A stretch of DNA of 64,000 bases, from assembly GCF_002849605.1 (NCBI RefSeq), contig NZ_NPIB01000018.1, positions 28,541 to 92,540 of the forward strand. The letters are read 5' to 3'. The number at the start of each line of letters is the position of its first letter. The stretch's first letter is position 1. The position numbers and the translations under genes are program-made. The notes beneath the pieces were generated by a model. The model saw only the letters and a program-made list of their open reading frames with translations, had not been told where the DNA came from and ran no database searches. Source of the stretch: Photobacterium carnosum (GTDB lineage: Bacteria > Pseudomonadota > Gammaproteobacteria > Enterobacterales > Vibrionaceae). Shown here in pieces: positions 1 through 8,119 of the stretch.

Positions 1-46
1 ATGACGATAATCAGCCCTGACAATAATATTAATCATTATCTGTTTT

Positions 47-238
47 CTAAAGGGAAAGTTTTGGGTGTCCTATTTTGGTTACATTGAAGCCTTTTGCTTG
101 AGCTAAATTAATAGCTCTTTTGCCATTTAAAATATCGCTGATCACGCTTTGAGGCGCGATATGTTTTAAATCAGATTGTTTAAGCTCCTTAATATCCATC
201 AAGCCCTTTAGCATTTCTACAGCAGGAACTTTAGGCAT
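47..238 (-). pseudogene. HigA-type antitoxin fragment, C-terminus replaced by REP-like sequence
   Basis: The 63-residue frame contains the XRE-type helix-turn-helix of HigA antitoxins (LKQSDL, a serine-rich turn, SDILNGKRAINLAQAK). Full-length HigA proteins are about 100 residues or more and have an N-terminal segment that is absent here; the frame upstream shows nothing similar. After FNVT the expected C-terminus is replaced by residues encoded by a short repeat (positions 51-80) that recurs near 41-47 kb. No HigB toxin is visible next to it. Seen directly: the HTH-like motif and the overlap with the repeat. Inferred: a dead or truncated toxin-antitoxin remnant. A short standalone DNA-binding protein cannot be excluded. 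Confidence 0.6.
51..80. repeat. REP-like repeat, copy a
   Basis: The segment AAGTTTTGGGTGTCCTATTTT matches a motif repeated around the RAYT transposase gene at 46 kb (consensus roughly AAGTTATGGsTGTCC followed by an AT-rich tail). It overlaps the 3' end of the HigA fragment, which suggests that it interrupted that gene. Confidence 0.5.
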
Positions 239-310
239 AATTAAATGGTTCGTTTAAAATTCTTCGATGCGGTCTGAAATTTAATGTACCACTACAAATA
301 GACTCTTTAA

Positions 311-339
311 ACCCAAAAAGCCTCCACTGCGGGAGGCTT
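311..339 (-). terminator. Rho-independent terminator after the Bor-like pseudogene
   Basis: An 8-bp perfect stem (318-325 with 332-339, AAGCCTCC arm) has a 6-nt loop. Read on the minus strand it is followed by TTTTGGGTTT. It lies just downstream of the Bor-like frame. Confidence 0.7.
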
Positions 340-361
340 GGTATGATGCAAATACTGACTA

Positions 362-592
362 TTACTTACAGAATACGCGAGCTTGGCGTGGTGTATAAAC
401 ACCAAATGTAACAACACTCAATAGACCATTAACAAACGTTTGTTGTACTTCAACTTTAGCCACGTTATCGGCACCACACATAGCTTCGCAGCATCAACAG
501 TTTTATGTTGACCAATACCTGACACGAAAAATGGCTGTGATTTATTTAATTCAGCTGTTTTTGTTTGTGATGCTGATAATATTATAAATCAC
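362..592 (-). pseudogene. Bor-family lipoprotein, frameshifted and N-terminally truncated
   Basis: Two minus-strand frames together read as a Bor-type outer-membrane lipoprotein. The upstream part carries SQPFFVSGIGQHKTVDAAKLC. The downstream part carries CGADNVAKVEVQQTFVNG and ends in YTPRQARVFCK before a stop at 362-364. The frames switch near 482-490 at TGTGTGGTGCC; one extra G would give C-G-G-A and restore the frame. No start codon or lipobox cysteine is visible at the 5' end, where a stop precedes the readable frame. Bor proteins (first known from lambda) are small exported lipoproteins linked to serum resistance. The gene is inactive as written. It is too broken to appear as one ORF, but the family resemblance is good. 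Confidence 0.65.
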
Positions 593-610
593 ACTGTTAT
601 TTATAATATA

Positions 611-1711
611 TTAAGCTAAATCATCTTTTGTGACACTGACACCTTTTATCTGAGCAAACACCTGATCACCGACTTTAAGTGCTAATTCATCTGCTGCCCA
701 TGCAGTAATATTGGCCCACAAATGGGTTTCACCAATACGTAATTTTACTTCCACTCGCTCGTCTTCAGCATGATGAATTTTATCTATCCTTGCCGCAAGA
801 ATATTACGAATACTGCTCGCTTGAGGATAATGGCGAGCAATGGATACATCATTAGAAAAAATACGGACGCGTATCCATTCTCCTCGCTGATGAGGTAACT
901 GTGTCACCCATAATGAAGCATCGTGACTCAACATCACTTGGGTTAATGCATAACGGGGATGGTTAATATTGACCCGCGCACTTAATAATGAACTCTGCTC
1001 TTTTACGGGCAACCACGGCCGCATTTCAGGAGAACTCCACACAGAATTAACATGCCCTGAAATCAATACCTTACCTTGATTAAGCATCACCATTGAATCA
1101 GCTAAGCGTAAAATTTCATCTAAACTGTGGGTCACATAAATAATCGGTGTATTAACCTCTTTGGCTAACTTCTCCAAATAAGGCATCAGTTCTTGCTTGC
1201 GTGGCATGTCTAATGACGCTAAAGGCTCGTCCATTAATAACATATCAGGCTTGGTCAATAATGCTCGCCCAATGGCAACTCGTTGCTTTTCACCACCAGA
1301 TAACGAAGCGGGATACCGTGATAATAGTGGCGCAATACCTAATAGATTAACCACATCATCAAAATGTTGTTGATCGGCATGTTTAACGCCGTAATTCAAA
1401 TTACCTTTTACCGTGTAATGCGGAAACAAACGCGCATCTTGAAATACATAACCAATGTTGCGTTTATCAGCACTTAACGCTATACCTTGCTGACTATTAA
1501 ATAAGACACGATCACCAAGCTGTATATAGCCATCATCAGGATGACTTAACCCGCTTAGCACATTCACTAATGAGGTTTTTCCTGCGCCAGAGCGTCCAAA
1601 AATAGCCGTAATACCCTGCATAGGAACATCAAGATCAATCGCTAAAGCAAGATCACCTAATTGTTGGGTAAAGCACATTTTTAATCTTTTTTGCGCTGTT
1701 TTAGTGCTCAT
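611..1711 (-). CDS. modC: Molybdate ABC transporter ATP-binding protein ModC
   Basis: This is the ATPase that energises molybdate import through ModB. Visible motifs (numbered from the ATG at 1711) are Walker A GRSGAGKT (39-46), Q-loop around 91, signature LSGGEKQR (137-144), Walker B LLMDEP (158-163) and the H-loop histidine at 195. Residues from about 290 onward form the C-terminal Mop/TOBE domain typical of ModC, which binds molybdate. The start at 1711 is preferred over an upstream in-frame start at 1753: its ATG overlaps the modB stop as TAATG, indicating translational coupling, and gives the usual length of about 366 residues. It is the last gene of modABC. Confidence 0.95.
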   Translation of the reverse strand: MSTKTAQKRLKMCFTQQLGDLALAIDLDVPMQGITAIFGRSGAGKTSLVNVLSGLSHPDDGYIQLGDRVLFNSQQGIALSADKRNIGYVFQDARLFPHYTVKGNLNYGVKHADQQHFDDVVNLLGIAPLLSRYPASLSGGEKQRVAIGRALLTKPDMLLMDEPLASLDMPRKQELMPYLEKLAKEVNTPIIYVTHSLDEILRLADSMVMLNQGKVLISGHVNSVWSSPEMRPWLPVKEQSSLLSARVNINHPRYALTQVMLSHDASLWVTQLPHQRGEWIRVRIFSNDVSIARHYPQASSIRNILAARIDKIHHAEDERVEVKLRIGETHLWANITAWAADELALKVGDQVFAQIKGVSVTKDDLA

Positions 1712-2409
1712 TACGCTGCCCCCAACCGTTTTCTGGCAATACGGGTCAACCATTCAGACGCAAACAATGATAATAATGCGATCACAATAGCGACGATACA
1801 TAGCCTTGCCGCTTCACTTTCCGCACCAGGGGTTTCAATAAAGGAATACATTGCTAAAGGAATGGTTTGAGTTTGCCCCGGAATATTAGACACAAAAGTG
1901 ATCGTCGCGCCAAACTCACCTAAGGCACGCGCAAAGGCTAGAATTGTCCCCGTAAGAATGCCAGGGATCATTAATGGCAAAGTGATCGTCATAAATACTC
2001 GAACCGACGATGCACCTAAAGTAAACGCGGCTTGTTCTAGTTTCTTATCAACGCCTTCTAATGCTAACCGAATGGAACGTACCATTAATGGAAATGAAAC
2101 TACCGCGACCGCTAATGCAGCACCTCGCCAACTAAAGCTAAAGGTAAAGCCAAACCATTCATAAAGCCATTTACCAATAGTACCTTGACGACCCATGGTG
2201 ATCAGCAATAAGTAACCAATAACCACCGGTGGTAACACTAATGGTAAATGAATCAGTCCATCTAATAATGATTTACCCCAAAACTGACGTCGAGCCAATA
2301 ACCACGCACAACCAATACCTAACGGTAAACTGAATATCACCGCGACACTGGCAATTTTCAAACTTAAAAATAACGCTTCTAATTCATATTCAGTTAGCAC
2401 TAACCACAA
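1711..2409 (-). CDS. modB: Molybdate ABC transporter permease ModB
   Basis: This inner-membrane permease of 232 residues forms the channel of the molybdate importer. It is strongly hydrophobic with about five membrane segments. The cytoplasmic EAA-type loop, which contacts the ModC ATPase, is visible around EQAAFTLGASSVRVF (near residues 125-140). The start resembles the ModB N-terminus (LTEYELEALFLSLK). Its stop overlaps the modC start by one base. A 190-bp gap with a hairpin separates it from modA, so modB and modC may be expressed below modA. Confidence 0.95.
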   Translation of the reverse strand: MWLVLTEYELEALFLSLKIASVAVIFSLPLGIGCAWLLARRQFWGKSLLDGLIHLPLVLPPVVIGYLLLITMGRQGTIGKWLYEWFGFTFSFSWRGAALAVAVVSFPLMVRSIRLALEGVDKKLEQAAFTLGASSVRVFMTITLPLMIPGILTGTILAFARALGEFGATITFVSNIPGQTQTIPLAMYSFIETPGAESEAARLCIVAIVIALLSLFASEWLTRIARKRLGAA

Positions 2410-2527
2410 TCCTGTAAAACTTTTATTCGTTATAGCAATAGCATAGGTACTTATTTACTGGCAGTCAGTAACGATTTAACGCCTATGCTTTATTTGCTGT
2501 TTTTTAACATAATACCGAATAAAACAT

Positions 2528-2557
2528 AAAAGGTACTAAGCTTTCACTCAGTACCTT
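2528..2557 (-). terminator. Intercistronic hairpin / attenuator between modA and modB
   Basis: An 11-bp stem (2530-2540 with 2547-2557, one G-U pair) has a 6-nt loop. On the minus strand it is followed by a T-rich tract, TTTATGTTTTATT. It lies between modA and modB, so it probably lowers read-through into modBC and gives more binding protein than permease. Confidence 0.55.
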
Positions 2558-2599
2558 ATCATTGACTCATTAGTAATATGTATTTAACAACCTACGCTA

Positions 2600-3370
2600 C
2601 TATTTTGTTACTTGATCAAAACCATAAGATTTAAAAATCGCAGCGGCTTGAGGCTGTTGTAAATATTGATAAAAGCCTTTTGCAGCTGGCGTCACATTGC
2701 CTTTAACTAATGCCATTGGGTACACAATCGGTTTATGCGAATCAGCAGGAAATTGATACACTGTTTTTACTTTTTTAGAAATTTCAGCATCTGTTTTATA
2801 AACAATCCCCAGTTGGGCTTCCCCTCGCTCAACTAACACCAGCGCTGAACGCACATTATTAGCGCTGGCTAATAATGGTTGTGCTTGTTTCCATAATCCT
2901 AAAAATTCTAATGCTTGTTTTGCATAAATACCAGCAGGTACATAGTTAGGATCACCAACCGCTAAACGGGTACCGTCTAATGCTTTGGCTAAATTCCAAT
3001 TGGCACTTACTTTGATTTTATTTTGTGGATACGCCAAAGGAGCAACCATCACTAAGCTATTTCTAACGATGTCTTTACGGGTATTGGCCGCGATGGCCCC
3101 TTGCTGCTCAGCATAATCCATCCATTTTTCATTGGCTGATAAATAAATATTGGCTGGCGCACCTTGGCTAACTTGACGCGCTAAAGTCGAGGATGATGCA
3201 AAGGATAATGTTGTTTCTACACCTGTTTTTTGTTGGTACTTAGCAGCAATCGCGTTTAACGCATTCGTAAGTGACGATGCCGCAAACACCGTCACTTTTT
3301 CAGCTGCTAAAGCGGGTTGTGCAAACAGAGATAATACAGCAGCGGTGATGACAGCAGATTTAAATGACAT
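2600..3370 (-). CDS. modA: Periplasmic molybdate-binding protein ModA
   Basis: This is the substrate-binding protein of the molybdate importer. The start at 3370 is chosen over an in-frame start at 3424: GGAG lies six bases upstream and the protein then opens with a clean Sec signal peptide (MSFKSAVITAAVLSLFAQPALA, cleaved before AEKVTV). The family motif FAASSLTNAL follows directly and carries serines that bind the oxyanion. The product is about 256 residues, normal for ModA. It is the first gene of modABC and has a ModE-type operator 20-43 bases upstream of the start. Confidence 0.95.
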   Translation of the reverse strand: MSFKSAVITAAVLSLFAQPALAAEKVTVFAASSLTNALNAIAAKYQQKTGVETTLSFASSSTLARQVSQGAPANIYLSANEKWMDYAEQQGAIAANTRKDIVRNSLVMVAPLAYPQNKIKVSANWNLAKALDGTRLAVGDPNYVPAGIYAKQALEFLGLWKQAQPLLASANNVRSALVLVERGEAQLGIVYKTDAEISKKVKTVYQFPADSHKPIVYPMALVKGNVTPAAKGFYQYLQQPQAAAIFKSYGFDQVTK

Positions 3371-3389
3371 AACAGACTCCATAATATTT

Positions 3390-3413
3390 CGATATATAGT
3401 AATGTATATATCG
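3390..3413. promoter_or_regulatory. ModE-type operator upstream of modA
   Basis: This is a perfect inverted repeat, CGATATATA-N6-TATATATCG, with 9-bp arms. It matches the known ModE site architecture (TATATA half-sites separated by 6-7 bp and flanked by CG). Its position upstream of modA fits repression by molybdate-bound ModE, and the modE gene is in this window at 20,612. Confidence 0.8.
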
Positions 3414-3672
3414 CTATTTACCAACTATATTTTTATGCCAAAAAGTAATATTTATAAATAAGATCAATCTACCGTCAAAGATTAAATATGCAAAACTCAA
3501 ACAAGCAATCGATTTCTATTTCTAAAATTGAGCGTTTTTATGCCATTTATGCGTTAATTTTATTACATCAACAAGATCTTGATCACAAATAGAAGTAATC
3601 AATAAAATAGTTATTTTCATTCATTTATTGCACTGTATTATCGGCGAAAATCCATCGTTTCGGTAATTCACT

Positions 3673-5079
3673 ATGTTTAAAAAAACGTTACTTGCTGTTT
3701 CTCTAGCTGCAACTTCGCTTATTAGCACATCAGCCTATGCAATCGAAAATGTTGATTTGTTAATAAAAAATGCGACTGTGCTCACCATGGATCAAGACAA
3801 AACTGTATTTGATAATGGTTTAGTCGCAGTAAAAGGCAATAAAATTTATGCCGTTACTGATGGTTCAAATATAAGTGAATACAAAGCAATTAAAACCATT
3901 GATGCTGATGGTGACATTGTTATGCCTGGTTTAATTAACGCTCATACTCACGCATCAATGACTGTTTTTCGCTCAATGGCCGATGACGTGCCCGATCGTC
4001 TACACCGTTATATTTTTCCGCTAGAAAAGAAACTGGTTTCGCGTGATATGGTGCGTATTGGCGCACAACTTGGCAACGTAGAAATGCTTAAAGGTGGCGT
4101 AACAACTTACGCTGACATGTATTACTTTGAAGATGAAGTAGCTAAAACTGTTGATCAAATTGGTATGCGTGCCATCTTAGGCGAAACCATTATTCAGTTC
4201 CCAGTGGCAAGTGCTAAAACCCCAGAAGATGGTATTAAATATACGCTTAATTTTATTGAGCAATATAAAAACCACCCGCGTATCACACCAGCCTTTGCAC
4301 CACATGGCCCATATACTAACTCAACAGAAACACTACAAACCATTGCCAAATTATCAATCAAGTATGATGTGCCTGTAATGATGCACCTTGCTGAATCTAA
4401 GCGTGAGCGTGAAGTTATTGCCAAGCGTTCAGGTGGCCTATCTCCAATTAAATATATGGAATCAATTGGCGCACTAAATTCAAACTTCTTAGCCGCGCAT
4501 GTGATCGATGCTAATGATGAAGACATCGCTATTTTGAAAAAGCATGATGTCGGTGTTGCTCATAACATGAGTGCTAATATCAAGTCAGCTAAAGGCGTTG
4601 CACCTGCATTAAAAATGTTTAATGACGGTTTACGTATAGGTTTAGGCACTGACGGCCCAATGTCAGGTAACACATTAAGCACCATCGATGAATTTAACCA
4701 AGTTGCTAAAGTACACAAACTCGTTAATAAAGATCGCGCAGCAATGCCCCCTATCAATGTGATTGAAATGGCAACCATTGGCGCTGCACGTGCATTACAC
4801 ATGGAAGATAAAATTGGCTCTTTAGAAGTGGGGAAACTGGCTGATATTATCGTGATTGATACTAAAGCACCCAACATGATCCCTGTTTATAACCCATACT
4901 CTGCATTGGTGTATTCTGCTTATGCGACCAATGTTAAGCACTCAGTGGTTGACGGTAAGTTGCTTATGGAAAATCGTAATATTCTGACGGTGAATGAAAA
5001 AACAGTGCGTGATGAAGCATTAAAATTTGCTGATGTCGTACGTAAAACTGTCGTTGAAAGTGGCGAAATCGTACAATAA
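3673..5079 (+). CDS. Exported TRZ/ATZ-family amidohydrolase (MTA/SAH deaminase-like)
   Basis: This 468-residue metal-dependent amidohydrolase resembles the 5'-methylthioadenosine / S-adenosylhomocysteine deaminase branch. The metal ligands look complete: HTH at 91-93, H211 or H238, H276 and D327 (GTDGPMSGN). The family C-terminus GKLADIIVID is also present. It differs from cytoplasmic MtaD enzymes in having a Sec signal peptide (residues 1-23, cleaved after AYA), so it should act in the periplasm. The motif near residue 297 reads HNMSANIKSAKG rather than the usual H-x-P-x-SN-x-KL form, so the true substrate may differ. It is a single gene followed by a strong terminator. The family is clear; the substrate is not established from sequence. 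Confidence 0.8.
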   Translation: MFKKTLLAVSLAATSLISTSAYAIENVDLLIKNATVLTMDQDKTVFDNGLVAVKGNKIYAVTDGSNISEYKAIKTIDADGDIVMPGLINAHTHASMTVFRSMADDVPDRLHRYIFPLEKKLVSRDMVRIGAQLGNVEMLKGGVTTYADMYYFEDEVAKTVDQIGMRAILGETIIQFPVASAKTPEDGIKYTLNFIEQYKNHPRITPAFAPHGPYTNSTETLQTIAKLSIKYDVPVMMHLAESKREREVIAKRSGGLSPIKYMESIGALNSNFLAAHVIDANDEDIAILKKHDVGVAHNMSANIKSAKGVAPALKMFNDGLRIGLGTDGPMSGNTLSTIDEFNQVAKVHKLVNKDRAAMPPINVIEMATIGAARALHMEDKIGSLEVGKLADIIVIDTKAPNMIPVYNPYSALVYSAYATNVKHSVVDGKLLMENRNILTVNEKTVRDEALKFADVVRKTVVESGEIVQ

Positions 5080-5097
5080 TACTTGCGATAGTTATTT

Positions 5098-5134
5098 AGA
5101 GAAAAGAGTGTTCAGTACTCTTTTCTCTTTTTTA
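5098..5134 (+). terminator. Rho-independent terminator after the amidohydrolase gene
   Basis: A 12-bp stem (5098-5109 with 5117-5128) is followed by a T run to 5133. It separates the plus-strand amidohydrolase from the convergent methyltransferase gene and may serve both. Confidence 0.85.
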
Positions 5135-5167
5135 TGCTTATCTAACATGTAAGCGATATCGCGCTAA

Positions 5168-5797
5168 TTACTCAGGTGCTATACGCGCAATACCTCTAAT
5201 GGTTGGCTGCACGACGGCGATCATTTTTCGCATTTTTTCATATTGAATATCTTCAATCACAAAGCCTGCATCAATGATTGACTGCTCTGTATTTCGGTTA
5301 AGATGGCAATTATCTGCAACTCGACGCCAAATAAAATTAAGCCGTTGTTGCCAATGATAACAACGAGAATTTGGCTCTGCAGCAACATGCTCTAAAAAAA
5401 TAAAGCGCCCAGTCGGTTTAAGAACTCGTTTAATTTCTTGTAATGATGCCGCCACATCTTTAACCGAACAACACACTAATGACACGAAAACATAATCAAA
5501 AAAGTCATCATCACTGTCAATATTCTCGGTTGAACAAGATAAAACTGTCGCCTTAATATTAGGTTGTGAATGCAATTTTTTCTCCAATTGCATCCGCATA
5601 TGTGAGTCAGGTTCAGACAAATAAAGCGCTAATGATGGTTTTTGTGGATAAAGACCCAAACTAGCCCCCGTTCCTGCACCAATTTCCAGCACATTACCCT
5701 CTACATTTTCAAGCAATGTTCGCCGCCATTCAACCAAACAAGCTTCTTCCGTATATTTCATTACATTATCGTAAAAAAAAGCAGTAAAAAAAGACAT
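5168..5797 (-). CDS. Class I SAM-dependent methyltransferase (UbiE/METTL7-like)
   Basis: This 209-residue protein has a Rossmann-type methyltransferase fold. Motif I, which binds S-adenosylmethionine, is LEIGAGTGA near residues 37-45. An acidic residue follows in YLSEPD, and post-motif sequences are present (YVFVSLVCCSV, then EIKRVLKPTGRFIFLEHV). This arrangement is typical of the Methyltransf_11 group and resembles METTL7-like enzymes. No transmembrane segment is obvious. The substrate cannot be inferred. It is convergent with the amidohydrolase gene and divergent from cqsS. Confidence 0.8.
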   Translation of the reverse strand: MSFFTAFFYDNVMKYTEEACLVEWRRTLLENVEGNVLEIGAGTGASLGLYPQKPSLALYLSEPDSHMRMQLEKKLHSQPNIKATVLSCSTENIDSDDDFFDYVFVSLVCCSVKDVAASLQEIKRVLKPTGRFIFLEHVAAEPNSRCYHWQQRLNFIWRRVADNCHLNRNTEQSIIDAGFVIEDIQYEKMRKMIAVVQPTIRGIARIAPE

Positions 5798-5971
5798 TAA
5801 AATGCTCCAAAATTATATATAGTCACCATATCATTTTAAAAGTCACAATCAGAGTTTTTAGCGAATCTTTATGATTAACAATAAAATAAAAGCATAAAAA
5901 CGTAAAAACTTGCTAATGATTGACCACACAGATAATATTAACAATAGTCATCCGTAGTCATGTGAAATTAA

Positions 5972-8023
5972 ATGAGCATTAAGCAAAGAATAACCAGCGC
6001 TTACCGTTATATTGAACCGAATTTATTTTTTATCGGGCTATTTGGTAGTATAGGTTTCCCTGCTTATTATTTAATCTGGACTTATCTCTTTCCGCAGCCT
6101 TATGAAAACTTACCATTACGCTTAGTCTGCGCATTCCTCTTTTTGCCCTTTGCTATTAAATCTCAGATGCCGAGCTTATTTTCTCGTTATAAAGAGAAAC
6201 ATTTTGTTTTTACTATCTGTTTTTGCTTACCTTTTTTCTTTTGTTATATGATGATACGTAATGAATGGTCAGTTGAATGGATAATGTCTTTTATGGCTGC
6301 CATCTTTTTATCCATTATTATTATCTATGACTGGTTACTTATCCTGATATTTACCACAATAGCAGCAAGCAGTGCCGCTCTACTCGGTTATATGGCAATG
6401 GGAAATATTGGAATTGGTTTCCATTCCTCATATCTTATTGTATTCAGCTTTTCTTATTTCACTGGTATTTGCTTTAATTATCGCAACCGAATAGAAATTG
6501 AAAGTAAGCAATTATTTTCACGTTCATTCAGTGGTGGTATCGCTCATGAAATGCGTAATCCTCTTAGTGCGTTATATGCTTCTCAAGAAGTACTCTTAGA
6601 GCTGTTACCTGAAAATTTAACCGCAGATCCTCAGCAAAATCGTCTGATCTCAAATGCTGAAATACATAAATTACGCACTATTATTAAAGACAATATTTCA
6701 ATCATAAACAATGGTCATAACACCATAAATCTGTTGTTAAGTTCAATTGACAGTCAAAAAATATCGCCACAATCGTTCAATAACTTGTCGATTAATGATG
6801 TCATTCATAATGCACTTAATGTATATGGCTACCAACAGAAAAGTGACAGAGCATTAGTGTTTTTTCAAATAAACAAAGATAATACTTTTTTTGGAAATGA
6901 TATTTTACTACGCTATGTTTTCTTTAATTTATTAAAAAATTCTTTTTTCTATAAAGAAAAAGCCAATTTTAAAATTATCATTTCTGTTTATAGTAAAAAG
7001 AATGAAACAGTTATAAGCATAAAAGATTATGGTAAAGGCATACCATCATCATCAATTAAAAATATTTTTACTGAATATTATACATCAGGAAAAGAAAACA
7101 ACACTGGTTTAGGTTTATCTTTCTGCAAAAAAGTCATTAATGCCTTTTCTGGAACCATTGAATGTTATTCAACTGAAAATATATCTACAACATTTATTAT
7201 TAGATTACCGATGATCACCTCACCGATAATCGATAAAATGCAATATGACCTAATGAGCACTAAAAAAATATTACTTTTAGGTGATAATAGCAAAATTTTA
7301 ACAGATATGAATCATCTCGCTTTCTTTTATAATTTCACATTTAATAATCAAAAAATAACCTCTTATAATACTATAAATAACGAAAAAAATAGTTATGACT
7401 GTATTATCATTGATATTAATGAAATCGATAGTGAATTATTAGTTAAAATATATAACCATATAGCGACTACAACTATAAAAATCATACTGATTCAGCATCA
7501 ACATAACGCTAAAAAAATCACACTCTCAAAAACACATAAACCATATTTATTAAATTATAATCATATAGATACATTACAAAAAAAATTAATAACCCACATT
7601 TTCACCCAAAGAATACCAACCAATATTTCACAGAAAACAGTTCATTCAAATAGAGCTAAGATTATGATTGTTGATGATAATATGTCATTAAGGTTATATT
7701 CAGGTATTCTATTAAAAAATTCAGGTTATGATGTTGTCGAAGCAGATAATGGACAAACAGCCCTTGATTATTTACAAGAAACAACGGTTGATCTCATTTT
7801 AATGGATTCTCAAATGCCAATCATGTCAGGCATAGACGCAACCAAAGAAATAAGAACTAATAATAAATATAAAGCACATCAACATATACCTATCATCTGT
7901 TATTCTGGTTCATTAGATAATACGCATAAAAAAGAATTAATGAGTATTGGCATTAATGATTTCCTTCTAAAACCATCTTCTAAATCAACATTGTTAGATA
8001 TTGTTAACAAATGGTTGGAATAA
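5972..8023 (+). CDS. cqsS: CAI-1 autoinducer hybrid sensor kinase/phosphatase CqsS
   Basis: This 683-residue membrane hybrid histidine kinase senses the CAI-1 family of alpha-hydroxyketone autoinducers and feeds the LuxU/LuxO phosphorelay. The N-terminal 170 residues hold about six membrane helices and the CqsS-like segment IEPNLFFIGLFGSIGFP and FPQPYENLPLR. The H-box AHEMRNPLSA has phosphoacceptor H192. ATPase glycine motifs follow (DYGKGIPSS, TGLGLSF). The C-terminal receiver domain (about 560-683) has phosphoacceptor D612 in LILMDSQMP and lysine 667 in LLKPS. Next to it and convergent is cqsA, the synthase for its ligand. Synteny and domain order make the assignment firm. The region between kinase and receiver is divergent and AT-rich. 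Confidence 0.93.
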   Translation: MSIKQRITSAYRYIEPNLFFIGLFGSIGFPAYYLIWTYLFPQPYENLPLRLVCAFLFLPFAIKSQMPSLFSRYKEKHFVFTICFCLPFFFCYMMIRNEWSVEWIMSFMAAIFLSIIIIYDWLLILIFTTIAASSAALLGYMAMGNIGIGFHSSYLIVFSFSYFTGICFNYRNRIEIESKQLFSRSFSGGIAHEMRNPLSALYASQEVLLELLPENLTADPQQNRLISNAEIHKLRTIIKDNISIINNGHNTINLLLSSIDSQKISPQSFNNLSINDVIHNALNVYGYQQKSDRALVFFQINKDNTFFGNDILLRYVFFNLLKNSFFYKEKANFKIIISVYSKKNETVISIKDYGKGIPSSSIKNIFTEYYTSGKENNTGLGLSFCKKVINAFSGTIECYSTENISTTFIIRLPMITSPIIDKMQYDLMSTKKILLLGDNSKILTDMNHLAFFYNFTFNNQKITSYNTINNEKNSYDCIIIDINEIDSELLVKIYNHIATTTIKIILIQHQHNAKKITLSKTHKPYLLNYNHIDTLQKKLITHIFTQRIPTNISQKTVHSNRAKIMIVDDNMSLRLYSGILLKNSGYDVVEADNGQTALDYLQETTVDLILMDSQMPIMSGIDATKEIRTNNKYKAHQHIPIICYSGSLDNTHKKELMSIGINDFLLKPSSKSTLLDIVNKWLE

Positions 8024-8036
8024 TAAAACCAGAATA

Positions 8037-8071
8037 AAGAGTAGGTATCATCTTATTATATACCTACTCTT
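8037..8071. terminator. Bidirectional hairpin between convergent cqsS and cqsA
   Basis: A perfect 12-bp stem (8037-8048 with 8060-8071) encloses an 11-nt loop, 14 bp past the cqsS stop. No long T run follows on either strand, so termination strength is uncertain. Confidence 0.55.
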
Positions 8072-8119
8072 AAATTATTATTTAACTACAAATTTTCATA
8101 CTAATTATATTAGTGATTA

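Noticed and set aside
240..360. Integron attC sites around the HigA and Bor relics
   Set aside because: No paired core sites with the right spacing and inverse symmetry could be found.
3488..3592. 34-codon plus-strand ORF (MQNSNKQSIS...)
   Set aside because: No ribosome site, no homology recognised; it lies in the modA promoter gap.
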